Shown here: positions 45,195 to 55,437 of the stretch, one piece after another | Layout of the letters: each line of letters begins with the position of its first letter | Numbering within the stretch: the stretch's first letter is position 1 | DNA from: Reticulitermes speratus | Taxonomy: Eukaryota > Arthropoda > Insecta > Blattodea > Rhinotermitidae | NCBI GenBank assembly: GCA_021186555.1 | Contig: JAJKFL010000042.1 | Location: 19,196,521-19,260,520 of the forward strand | Direction: 5' to 3' | DNA length: 64,000 nucleotides | Notes under the pieces: generated by a model | Told to the model about the DNA's origin: nothing | Database searches by the model: none | What the model saw: the letters and a program-made list of their open reading frames with translations, nothing else | Made by a program: the position numbers and the translations under genes

Positions 45195-46965
45195 ACGTAG
45201 GATTAGGTATTCAGCGACAGAATATCAGTGTCTGCGTTCGTCTAGCGAAATTAACGTATAGATAATAATGGCTCTGGTGTAGGCGTGTACCAAAGAATTT
45301 TAAACTAGCCTGTGTTTGCAAAGAACTGTAACTACAATGTATGAAGTGTTAACGTTGGACTTTATAAGAGAGCTGCATGTTCTGTGTTGCTACGTAGGGT
45401 TCTTCTGTAAGAAATGGAAGATAAGGTTTAGTTTTGGTTTCTTAATAATTAATACCAATTCTGACCTTTCGTCTTGACTGTCAACTCTTTTTGTCTCCCA
45501 ATATTCTGCGTACAAAAAGAGAAAATTATGTGTTCCAGAAATATTCTTTTTTTTCCCCCCTATTCATTAACAAAGGTGCTTTAGTCGAGCATGATGTGAA
45601 ATACCTGTATGTGTTTTTCCCGTATTCTACCAAAGGCGCTTTTTTGTAATTTTCCCGAGTGATAGGTCTTCCTCGCAGAAAATTGGAATTGCCTCTAACG
45701 GTTTTCCATAACGCGTTGGTGTTCCCGAACTGCATAACGTGTTGGGCGAAAAACGTTTTTGTTCTGGAACCCGTGCAAAAACATATTTTTGTATAAGGTA
45801 CACTTTTCATTTTTTATTCAGTTTCCTAATCTGGGTATCCTAGGCGCATGGTTTTTCTCCAAGCGTTATTGCAGTTGTCAGTACGGCTTTCCCTCATGTC
45901 CTAGCAACAGCGCTAGTTTGTGCGGAATTGACTATAACGGCTTGTGGCCGGATTTTTTTTTCTAAATTGATCCGTCTGTTGTTTAGGTTGCTCTCATTTC
46001 AAACTCTACTCACCGCTCCCCCTCTCGAGGCCCCGACGCACACTTTGCTTTCGTATAATGCCGGCTTCTCTAAAACACTTTTGTTGTTAGCATCGTGTTA
46101 ACGCCCAAGTCAAAGTTACAACATAGTATGATCGATAATGAATTAAGTTAACCATTTTATGCTAATTTCTGTATACGGCTTTCTAGTTCGTGTTGTCGAA
46201 CCTCAGCCACATGTTAATCGGATTGAACTTCAGGGCTCGCTAGTGGCAGTAGTAGTGATGGCTTTATCTGCAGCTTAAGTCTTTCAGAGTAACATGCTGT
46301 TCTAGGAGTACTGGACAACTTTCAACTCAGCCAATGTTAATAGAGATTACTACGTGATCAGGAGTGGACAGAATGACACTTTGTACTCTGCATTAACAAA
46401 GATAAAAATTAAGTTTCAGGGTTCTCTCCACAGCTCAAGTTATGGAATAGACGTCTGAAATTCGATTCATGATACGGGTGCTAGAAACAGGTACTTCTCT
46501 GTGTTTGTAACGGATCTGTAGAATAAAATATCTTAAAATTTTCTGTCCTGAGATTCTGTCCGAAAAGTACTCTCAAAATCTCTTAATTCGTAACAGTAAT
46601 TCTTAGAATTGCTTGAACCCTGACTGCCTAAATAATTCAGCATATTTTTATCATAGCTGATGAACCCCATTCAAGTGATTTGATTCTTTTCAAATTCTTG
46701 TTAATTTCAGTTTAATAGCGTAATATTGTGTCTAATTTAAGTGGGGATTTCAAAAGTAAATTATGAATACTTTTATCACTAAATATACCGTTAAGGCAAC
46801 TACATAAGAACTTTTATATGGTCTAGCGTGCTTTGGCCCAGTTTCAGGGTACGTCGTAGCAGGAGTGCCAAATGTATTAGGCTAATTACAGTTGTTTGTG
46901 TAATGTTTAAAAAATGTTTCTTCCAATAAAATATCACGTTACTACATAATTTCTTATTTTTTTGC
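45195..46965. other. Unassigned stretch
   Basis: No element recognised. Frames at 45526-45810 (minus, 94 codons) and 45759-45965 (plus) have no domain. Confidence 0.35.
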
Positions 46966-46969
46966 TTCT

Positions 46970-47150
46970 TTTATGCATATATGTGTATATGCGTACGAGT
47001 ATATAATTGTTTTGGCTGTGTATATGTGTGTGTGTGTTGTATGTGTAATAGAGTGAATGAGCTCACGCGCTCAATATATGCATGTTTGTGCGTGTGTATG
47101 TACATGTATGCTTACATGATCATGTGTATGTATATGTATGCATCAACTTA
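46970..47150. repeat. Degenerate TG/TATG-rich simple sequence
   Basis: Alternating purine-pyrimidine sequence with blocks such as 'gtatatgtgtgtgtgtgttg' and 'catgtgtatgtatatgtatg'. An old microsatellite interrupted by point changes. Confidence 0.7.
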
Positions 47151-47399
47151 GTAATTAAACAAACTAATACGCATTATTTGGTGTTTATTTACTAAGTTTG
47201 TACAATAAAATACACCGTGATAGGCAGCACGTAAATGTGCATACACACGTGAATCTGCCTATTCATTTGTACATTCGCGTATCTGAGTTAAAATCTTTCT
47301 CTACTATTACGTACAGTAGATGATTTATAACTTGTAATTTAAAGTTTATGTTCGTAATAACTCCTTTAGTTTAATATGTAATTGAAGGCTTCCGCCATG

Positions 47400-47600
47400 G
47401 TCGTCATGTTGCTTAAAAGTTTTTAGGTTGTAGCCCGGCGTCAATTTTTGGTGTGCAACCAACGTTTCGGGAATACTTGTTTGTCCCATCTTCAGTGTTT
47501 TAGGTAGTTTAAGTTCATAGTTTTATTTTATTTGTTACTCGCGGTGTAAATGGGAGTATTTCAAAGTGACTGAAGACTGAAGAAATTTGATATTGTACTC
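47400..47600 (-). mobile_element. Possible Penelope-type terminal-repeat fragment
   Basis: The minus strand carries the CACTGAAGATGGGAC...TTCCCGAAACGTTGG block also present in the foldback at 10328-10530. The shared spacing (GATGGGA, about ten bases, then CCCGAAACGTT) argues for a common repeat family. The boundaries are uncertain. Confidence 0.4.
47461..47495 (-). ncRNA. Hammerhead-like core with intact conserved boxes
   Basis: The minus strand reads CTGAAGA (47489-47495), helix II GGGA/TCCC with a ten-base loop, then GAAA (47465-47468) and CGTTGG. Both conserved boxes match the hammerhead consensus exactly. The expected helix I pairing is not seen next to it, so activity in isolation is doubtful. 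Confidence 0.45.
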
Positions 47601-47611
47601 CTTTCGTGAAA

Positions 47612-47915
47612 TAGATAAAGCAATCCCATTACAGGCCGGGACAGGCCCTTAGGGTTCCAGGAGGTTGAGGCTCCCAGATTTCTAGACAAGCCGCACATGA
47701 AGGTGGTAAGGTTGTCAGCCCTACGCACCAGTCGCCTTTACCCCCCAGGAAATGTTCCTGGTACTCATTTCTGTTAGAGGCTGAGTCGACCGCAGGGCCA
47801 TAGTGCGGCCGAAAGGATTATGTCAATGACAAATTCCAATGACACCATCGGGAATCGAACCCACGACCTTCCGGCTTGTAGCGCAGTGCCTCAACTAACT
47901 GCGCCACCGCGTATA
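47612..47915 (-). mobile_element. SINE-D copy (tRNA-derived), full length
   Basis: Read on the minus strand, the head is 'gcggtggcgcagttagttga' (A box) and 'ggtcgtgggttcgattcccg' (B box), an excellent tRNA-like pair. The body is 'gtcattggaatttgtcattg', 'cataatcctttcggccgc', 'ggtcgactcagcctctaaca', 'gagtaccaggaacatttcct', 'ggtaaaggcgactggtgc' and 'caaccttaccaccttcatg', and the 3' part is 'cagcctggaa'-like, ending 'gggcctgtcccggcctgtaa'. It is the only copy of this family in the window. Confidence 0.8.
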
Positions 47916-47919
47916 CGTA

Positions 47920-49290
47920 AGAATATATTTATTTTCAGCTAATTGCGCATTTGTTGGTGTATATGTCGGAGGAGTTATAATATACACGTGTACCAACAGA
48001 TGTGCAAATGGTTGGAGATAAGCATGTGTATACTTATTGTAAAGAAAATGTACTTAGGTATGCGCGCCGTGTTTTTTCTCATACCAGAGTAAATCCAGTT
48101 TAAATTATTAAGCCCGTCTAATTTATTTTATGGCATACTTTGTGTAGTTTTGTGTGGAATTTAGGTTGCACTTTTTTTTAAAGGTAGTGACTATGTATCT
48201 ATGTCTTTCGATAGATATCAAAATAGAATTGTTCTGAAGAGGCTCTACCAAATACACTTTCTTTATTATCACATGCCATCTTAGCCATTTGTGTCACAGT
48301 AGGTAATTTCGACTTGTGAAATTTTCCTGGTCTCCCTTCTAGTTTCATGGTAGCAAGTTGAGCCCTTGGAGCCCCAGGGAGTAGTTCTGTGACGAGAGAA
48401 ACAGCAACTTTATAACTCCGTGTGCGTGGATGTGGTTAAGGGCGGAGAGTTTCAAAGGAGTGCATTGACAGTGTTAGAACAAGCATTGTTTTCTTTAAGA
48501 TGCAGGCCGTATGTCGTGTTACACCATGGCGACTGGTAAATAGTTACTGACTATTCCAAAAAAATTTTACTCTTCAGTAATATCGCTATGGCAACGTGAA
48601 GTCCCGCATTATTTTTTTCTTGTTAGAAGCAGACAACGAAACAAAACCATACCGAAATTAAATTCTGGTGAATTTAAACATGAGAATTTCAAAGTGATGA
48701 TGTGCTTTGGACATGAGGACCCGAAAGTCATTCAGTTGTGTCAGTGTGATGATGTGGCGCTTTCGATCACTTTGGCGCCACTCTTCCGCCCTTCCCAGGA
48801 TGGCTATTTTGTTTTACAGCCTGTCATTGTGTCGATATATTTATGTCACTTTACTCCTGCGTGACTCTCTATCATTACATACCTCACATTGAAAAATGTG
48901 TACGTATCAAGACGCTCGTCTTTCCGCTCCATTTTCACGATCAATCGTGCTTGCAGAGCCATACATTTTGTGATCCCTTTTTCAGGTGACTTTTTATAGC
49001 AAATGGAGACGGGTGACTGATAACTGAGATATTTAATGCGAAAAAATGCTACACTGTAGGACGTTGAACCGTATCTGTGGAATTGGCAGTTTTCTGTCCA
49101 TTGTGTGCAGATTGCGGTCTCTTAAGTTCACGAAAGACCATGAACACAAAAATTATACTTCAGTGAAAGACATTTATCTTCAGTCGGTCTAAAGTGTTTC
49201 GTATTGATTTTCATTTATTGCTCTTATAACTCAATTGTTGTGAATCTAATGACAACATATATCAACAAGCCAAGGATTATGTTTGCTCCT
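47920..49290. other. Unassigned stretch
   Basis: No element recognised. No frame above 61 codons. Confidence 0.4.
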
Positions 49291-49295
49291 GTAAA

Positions 49296-49830
49296 TGTTT
49301 TAAGACATGCCGGCTGTTTACATGGTTGTGACATTTGGCCCCTCTCGTGTAACGGAAGAACATAGGTTGAGGGTGTTAGAGGGTAGGGTAACGAGAAAGA
49401 TGTTTGGGTCCAAGAGGGAGGAAATAACGGGAGACTGGATAGAATATCATAATGAAAATCTTCACGATTTTTACTCTACCAAACAATGTTCGGATGATCA
49501 AATTAAGAAGGATATGATGCGCGGGGCATGGGGCACGTGTAAGGGAGAAGAGATATCCTTACAGACTTTTCGTGGGGAAGCGTGAAGGCAAGAGGCCACT
49601 TAGAAGACCTAGTCATAGATGGGGATAATATTAAAATTAATATTATAGAAGTATTATGGGAGATCGTGGACTGGATTAATCTGGCTCATAAAAGACAAGT
49701 GGAAGTTTCTTGTGAAAACGTTAGTGTGCTTTCGGTTTTCATAAAATGAGGGTAATTTCTTGACCACCTAAATAACTCTTAGCTTGTCAAGAAGGACTCT
49801 GCACAATTGAGTTAGTTAATAAGTTAAATA
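49296..49830 (+). pseudogene. RTE-type LINE RT C-terminus and 3' tail (longest copy)
   Basis: The first frame (92 codons from 49307) contains EEHRLRVLEGRVTRKMFGSK, REEITGDWIEYHNENLHDFY and a degraded IIRMIKS region. After frameshifts come GRPRHRW-like codons ('ggccacttagaagacctagt'), DNIKI, DWINLAHKRQ and a stop. The tail contains 'ttcttgaccacctaaataac', 'tcttagcttgtcaagaagga' and 'ctctgcacaattgagttag', then TTAA-type repeats. This is the region C-terminal to the RT domain of RTE-clade LINEs; endonuclease and RT catalytic motifs are missing. It is the reference copy for the fragments at 11690, 29222, 29900, 35997 and 43783. Confidence 0.8.
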
Positions 49831-50144
49831 TTCCACATACCGAAAATAGGCGTACATGACATAAAGGTTAAAGAGTTCGTCACTTCTGAGTCAGTTACCC
49901 GTCTTTTGCACGACTAAACGCCCAGTAACGGTGAAGCTGAGCTTCATGCACATTTGTGGCTATACTGAGTTCAGACTTCAATACGATATTTCCTTTAAAT
50001 ATTTGTTTAGTCACACGTATGAAACATGAGGACAAACAGGACATAAGACGAACCATAACTTTTATATTTGCTTATAAGTAGACTTCGTGTCTGCACTGCC
50101 AATGTAACGTTTTAATAATCCTATGTTTATAAGCCTCGCTACCG

Positions 50145-50245
50145 TCCAGACAGACTCCGAGGCCCACCCAGGGCCCTATTCAATGGGTAGCGGTCGCTTT
50201 TTCCCCTGGGGTTAAACATGCCGGGGCGTGAAGCTGATAACTGTT
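50145..50245 (+). mobile_element. SINE-C fragment
   Basis: Contains 'accgtccagacagactccga', 'ggcccacccagggccctatt', 'caatgggtagcggtcgcttt', 'ggggttaaacatgccggggc' and 'gtgaagctgataactg'. Cut at both ends. Confidence 0.75.
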
Positions 50246-50334
50246 TTTTTAAGGGTCCCGCAGCAGATGCTACGGACGCACCGCAGCCTTGATGCTTATT
50301 GTGCTACCTTGTGATTAAGATTATTTTTTTTTCC

Positions 50335-50510
50335 TTGTAATGGAGCGCCGGTGGAATGAAATTTACAGGGGAAAACCAAAGTACTCGGTGAAAAATCTGT
50401 CCCAGTGTCACTTTGTTCACCACAAATCCCACATGGACTGACCCGGGATCGAACCCGGACCTCCGCGGTGAAGGCATGGCCTGAGGAAGGTTTAACTACG
50501 CGATAGCCGG
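50335..50510 (-). mobile_element. SINE-B copy with B box
   Basis: On the plus strand: 'ggagcgccggtggaatgaaa', 'gggaaaaccaaagtactcgg', 'gtcactttgttcaccacaaa', 'tcccacatggactgacccgg', 'gatcgaacccggacctccgc' (B box complement) and 'ggtgaaggcatggcctgagg' (A-box side). The 3' 'gcagcgttgt' end is lost. It lies between two SINE-C fragments. Confidence 0.75.
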
Positions 50511-50809
50511 AAGAGATAAAGGGAAGAACGTCGCGGTGTACAAAGACTGCAGTGGTTAAATTTCAGTGCAATATGTAACATTTTACGCATGCCAGTGACT
50601 GCACTTGCTGTCGACAGTTGCATTCAGTAAACGCAATCTGCACTTCAAAGCAGTCATTTGAAACCGGCAGCAGTAAAGCGATGTATTACATCCGTATAGT
50701 CAGCTTACACAGATCGGACAATGGGGTATATTCTTACACGGTTTGTTCATTATTACTGGGTTTAGTCTTTAATGAATCGTGTGGTAAGGAAGGTGGCCTT
50801 CAAGTAACA

Positions 50810-50925
50810 CTTCCGTCGCCATGGCACGGCCAAGCTAATAACTTACCTCCATCTTGTGCCGAGGTTAAGAATGACTGTAACCATATCTCCACTCTCGCGA
50901 CATGCCATTATGGATGGAGTACACA
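50810..50925 (+). mobile_element. SINE-C 3' fragment
   Basis: Contains 'ggcacggccaagctaataac', 'ttacctccatcttgtgccga', 'ggttaagaatgactgtaacc' and 'actctcgcgacatgcc'. It overlaps in content with the fragment at 50145, so it is probably a separate insertion rather than the other half of one split by the SINE-B. Confidence 0.7.
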
Positions 50926-50929
50926 GGCA

Positions 50930-52685
50930 GAAATTTAGCCTTGCAACATACGGAACGTAGAATTGGAAGACGGCGATTTTAAAGAACTTGTGATCTGTAT
51001 GTTTTTTCCGTAACTGATAAATTCTCTACAAATGATATTCCGACTCCTTGGAGCTGAGTCCTTATAAGAACTAGTATTTGATCAATGTGGCCAAGAAATC
51101 CACCGCCGTTTATTACACGCGAAGTTTGTTTCCATATTTGCAAGATCGTGTCACTGCATCTTATCCTGGGAGCATTTGAATTTGATTCAAATTCACACCC
51201 TCGTACTGGTTATAAAATCAAGTTAAGAATTTCCTCTGCTGTACATATGTATCACTCAACTGGTACATTCACTTAAAGGTTTCAGACTAAAAGTTCTTAT
51301 GTATTTGTCATCTTCTCGTTCATGCTACATGTCTTCTTTTCCCCAGCATTGTTAATTATGCGAAGAACCATATCCAGCAACCCTTGAGTAGTACTAACAA
51401 GTTAACAAATATAAACTCGAGGAACACGTCAATGGGTAAACTAGACGTGTCTTTGTTAAGTTTCATGTTGCTTGTGTAAACAGAGAGAAAGTGCAGACAT
51501 AAATATACTCTATACAACAGCCCCTTTCGCTGTGCAATGTCAGACGCGTTCTGCAGTTTATGGAATCCATCATCGCGGCTGAGCTACTACACTTCTACAT
51601 CTCGAAAGTTTATGGAAAGAGGAAAGACGTGGAAACGAAGGGAAGTTAAAGGAAAAGAAAGGGAAATAGTTTATATGAACTAGAGGGAAATGGCCCACAA
51701 TATGAAACATTGGCGGACATAACTTAGATAAAATCTTTGAGTGCAATATTTCTTGAACAGCCGAACCCATGAGTAAATTCAGCTTGACACTTTGAAACTC
51801 GAATTTCATGTAGCACTTACTTTAAAATTCAGTTACTACCTCCGTGTAAACATCCACAATCTCTTATTATAGACTCCAAAAGACTGATACAATAATTACA
51901 TCATAAATCACGTCTGTTTTCATAATTATACAGAGCATAAATACAATATTGTGTAACAAATTCCGAATTTTAATGTTGAAGTATGTTGTGTATAAAGTAA
52001 CCACTGTCATTTAAACGTCTAACGGGATTAACATATCAAGATCGTAATGTTATCTGTCTTTCATACAGGTATTATTCTACAATTGAAGTGGGATCTTTAG
52101 CTAGTAAGTTTCTCTATTGAGGGGCAGATGCCTCCTATGCGCGGGGTAGGAGAGCGAATCCTACCAATTGTTGAAATGTCCAGAAAGAAAGAGGTGAAGA
52201 GAGGAGTTCCTGAACAGAAAACGGCTACATATCAACGAGGAAATAGCACTCAGGAAGACAGTCACTGTCAACAAGGTCACTGAACAGAAAATTGAGGCAC
52301 CCTCGCCTACAATATTAAATGCAAATGGGAAAACTAGACTAAGAAAGTAGAACTGAGTTTGGGGGGAGAGCAAGAATGAGAGTGTATGTAGGATAGAAAG
52401 GCTGTAAACAACATGGATAAGACAAGAACTTTTCGGATCATAATAAATAGCACAGACAAGCTGCAGTCATTAACAATATAGTGGATGTGTACCGGCAAAA
52501 ACTTTGTGTTACCGGGCGCATACAAACGAATGTATATGAAATTCAGCTAATAAATTATTATTACTATTATTATAAAAATTTCTCTATTTTTATTTGCATA
52601 TTTTATGAAGTTGTCTGTAGCTTATATTCTATGGCGTCGAATGGCAAAGTGGTTGGTGAATGGTGAGTTAGAAAGAACTTGGGGT
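50930..52685. other. Unassigned stretch
   Basis: No element recognised. A 79-codon minus frame at 51570-51809 and others are unassigned. Confidence 0.4.
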
Positions 52686-52699
52686 AAAGTGGTCGTGAC

Positions 52700-52830
52700 C
52701 TAATTGACGTGCTGTTCAAGGATTTGTCTGGAGGGACTGGGAAGAACCGAGAAAACCTCAGTCAGGTTATCCGGCATCCCGTCCGACAATGGAACCGGGC
52801 GAGCCAGAGCCAACGTCTCCGGTGATGCAT
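52700..52830. mobile_element. Possible SINE-like fragment
   Basis: A GC-richer segment with 'ggactgggaagaaccgagaa', 'aacctcagtcaggttatccg' and 'gcatcccgtccgacaatgga'. It looks like part of a tRNA-derived or LINE-associated repeat, but there is no second copy in the window to compare. It directly precedes a LINE tail. Confidence 0.3.
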
Positions 52831-52844
52831 ATCATTGTTCTCAA

Positions 52845-53130
52845 ATTACTAAGCTAACGGATGGGCGAGATACTTAGCACGCATGGTATGTCTTTGAAAA
52901 TTTAACAGAAATAAAACAATTGTGGGTTAAGAGAATATACGGGAGTACGATATTGAAAGTTGATCGTAAAGAGATAAAGTACATGCACATCTGTGGAGAG
53001 AGTTCAAGTTGAACGGATTTGAACTAACGCAACGTTTTGCAAACACCGTAGTGAAGATCACAAGCCATAAGAGAGGCATAGTTTCTTGACCAGATGAACA
53101 ACTTTCAGCTTGCGCATGTAGTACTTGGTT
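52845..53130 (+). pseudogene. RTE-type LINE 3' end, badly decayed
   Basis: Landmarks are 'ggatgggcgagatacttagc' (WARYLA, for WAGHVA), 'acgggagtacgatattgaaa' (DILKV, for NIKV), 'gcaaacaccgtagtgaagat' (ANTVVKI, for VNTVMNL) and the tail 'agtttcttgaccagatgaac', 'aactttcagcttgcgc'. Frame is lost in several places. Confidence 0.5.
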
Positions 53131-54314
53131 ATTTGGTGAGTGAGTACAATAATATACCCGAAACAAGCTTTATTTCAGGCATTTTCTCTTGAAATAGTTT
53201 ACCGAATGTACTCGTACATATGGATTTTTCCACGATTGTGTGCGAGGTATTTTGAAAGTGCTTGTACTTCAGCGTGGGTAGCGAATTCGTCGAGAGTCCA
53301 TACCGTCAGATGTACAAATGAGTGACTGCAGTGTCTTTGGTACGTGTAAACACGGTAACGCACTATGTCCTCACACATAAAACTGTGCAGAGACGCAATA
53401 ACAGGAAGAATACGATAAAGACCTACGCGCAAACACCGGCAAATTTTAAGTGTTTCCGACGAAAGTGTCTTGCAGTAAACATGATCATTATTTTGAACAT
53501 TGTCCATCGTCTTGGTTGTTTCCAAACAGAGCTTTTCGGAAAATGGATCTGTCTCAGTCACTGTACCTGCGCTGGAAATGTACCGAGTACCAGTAAATAC
53601 TGAAAGGGGATTTGGAATTTTGTGTGAACAGTAATTTAGTCGGCTGGCGGTCAGATTTCATCGACTGGCGTAACTGGAATAAACCAAGGCTTTTGTTCCC
53701 GTGTCGTATGAGAAAAAATGGTCAATGCACATTTGTTATTGTGACCAGTTATCTGTGAGCAGTATTTGTATTTGTGTCGAACCGTACTGAGATACTGTGG
53801 AGGCTAACGAGGAACTCGTGATGCGTGTTGAGAATTTTACTTGTATTTTCGGCATTACAACGCCCCAAACAACGCAGAAAACTGCATGCGAAATGGATAG
53901 GCTATTTTCCATGAAGGAATAATCTGTACAGAATTATGACAGTCACGTTCGGTGGATTTGATGTATGTGATTTTTGTCTGTGAGGAAACTTGAATCAAAG
54001 TCTACAGAATAATCTATGTATTTTGAAAGCTTTTACAGATCGAAGTACGGGATGTTATTCTAGACATCACGCAAAACTGAAGCGTGTCACAGAATTTATA
54101 TCGATGTGAAATACACTTCGATGTTTTAGGACAAAATTTCGAGCAGCTATTATAGTATCAGGCAAGGAAACCTATTTTACTGAACCGCTTTTTCGAGCTT
54201 GGATGTAATCTCGAATTTGACATGCGGTGGCGCGAGGTTATCGATACGATATTTAAAACCGTACGTTTTAGGCGACATCGCATAGTTGTGAAAAGCGCCT
54301 GTTATCTTTGTCAT

Positions 54315-54372
54315 GTCCGTCCGTCCTTCCTTCCTTCCATCCTTTGTCTGCATGCCTGCCTGCCTGCCTATC
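54315..54372 (+). repeat. Tetranucleotide repeats (CCGT, CCTT, CCTG)
   Basis: Successive short runs 'gtccgtccgtccttccttcc' and 'gcatgcctgcctgcctgcct'. Compound microsatellite. Confidence 0.8.
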
Positions 54373-55407
54373 CCATCTGTCCACTTGTATCGACTCGGCT
54401 TCCACTAGAAGGATTTACGTGAAATTTGATATTGGATACTTTCAAGATAATTTGTCGAGGAGGTCCAAATTTGGTTGAAATCGAGCAAAACTATCGGGTA
54501 CTTATATGAAGACCAAAGAACCTTTCATGTTTGCCAGCTACATTAAATGGTTATAAAAGCGCGCTTTTCGAGTGAAATGGTAACGGTCTGTTAGGACAGC
54601 CGAGGTGGTATAAACATTATGCGAACCCGCCACAGTGTTGCGGGATATGTACATAGCCTAGCTTGTTTTCCTTACATGTGGTTAAATATTCACGGTGAAG
54701 AAACATAATTCTTCATGTAAGCTGTAGACTGTAATTTGATATATGTTTGTGTCACGTACAGTTTGTTTCATGAGCTACTTAAAAAGATACAATTTATTTG
54801 AGCTTCATGTAATGCAGAAGAAACTAAATACGCCCCATAAATTTTGTAAGACAATACTGAATTTCATCGAATATTTTCCGCACTTTCGGAGATGAAGCAG
54901 ACGAGACTTGTATTTGGGTTCACGTCATGGATTTTGGTAATAGGTTGTATCATAAATTTAGTATCCCTTAGGTTATCGTTAACTGTGACGAAACATTTGA
55001 TTGCATACAGCCTGAGCGTTGTCGTGTACCTGAGAGGAGACAGGGAAAAATGCATCTTTTTCTTGGGAATAATTTGATCTCAGAGGTCTGATAAGAGACC
55101 AGTTATCAGTCGTGTTTTCTGTGTGTGTGTCCTTTCATACGAGTATATCGTAGCGGTATGGACTCTATGAACACTTGTACATGGTTCTGTTGTGTCTCAT
55201 AACAACTGCAGACTCTTAGGCGAGGTCCTTTCTCTTAAAACAATGAGTACACTGCTGTATGATGTTTACAGTCACCAGATGCCAGTCGAGTGATATCACA
55301 CCACCCACAGCCTGCACCAAACATTGAGGGGGGATATAGGGTAAGAGGGTGAAGCAAACTGGGACGTGACTTTGTGTTAAAATGACACATGTGTTATTAT
55401 TGTTATA

Positions 55408-55437
55408 ATTATAATTATTATTATTATTATTATTATG
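55408..55437 (+). repeat. ATT/ATA trinucleotide microsatellite
   Basis: A run of about eight ATT units preceded by 'ataattataatt'. Confidence 0.85.

Noticed and set aside
50145-50925. One SINE-C split by insertion of SINE-B
   Set aside because: The two SINE-C pieces overlap in content (both contain the gtgaagctgataact-type block), so they are more likely two separate fragments.
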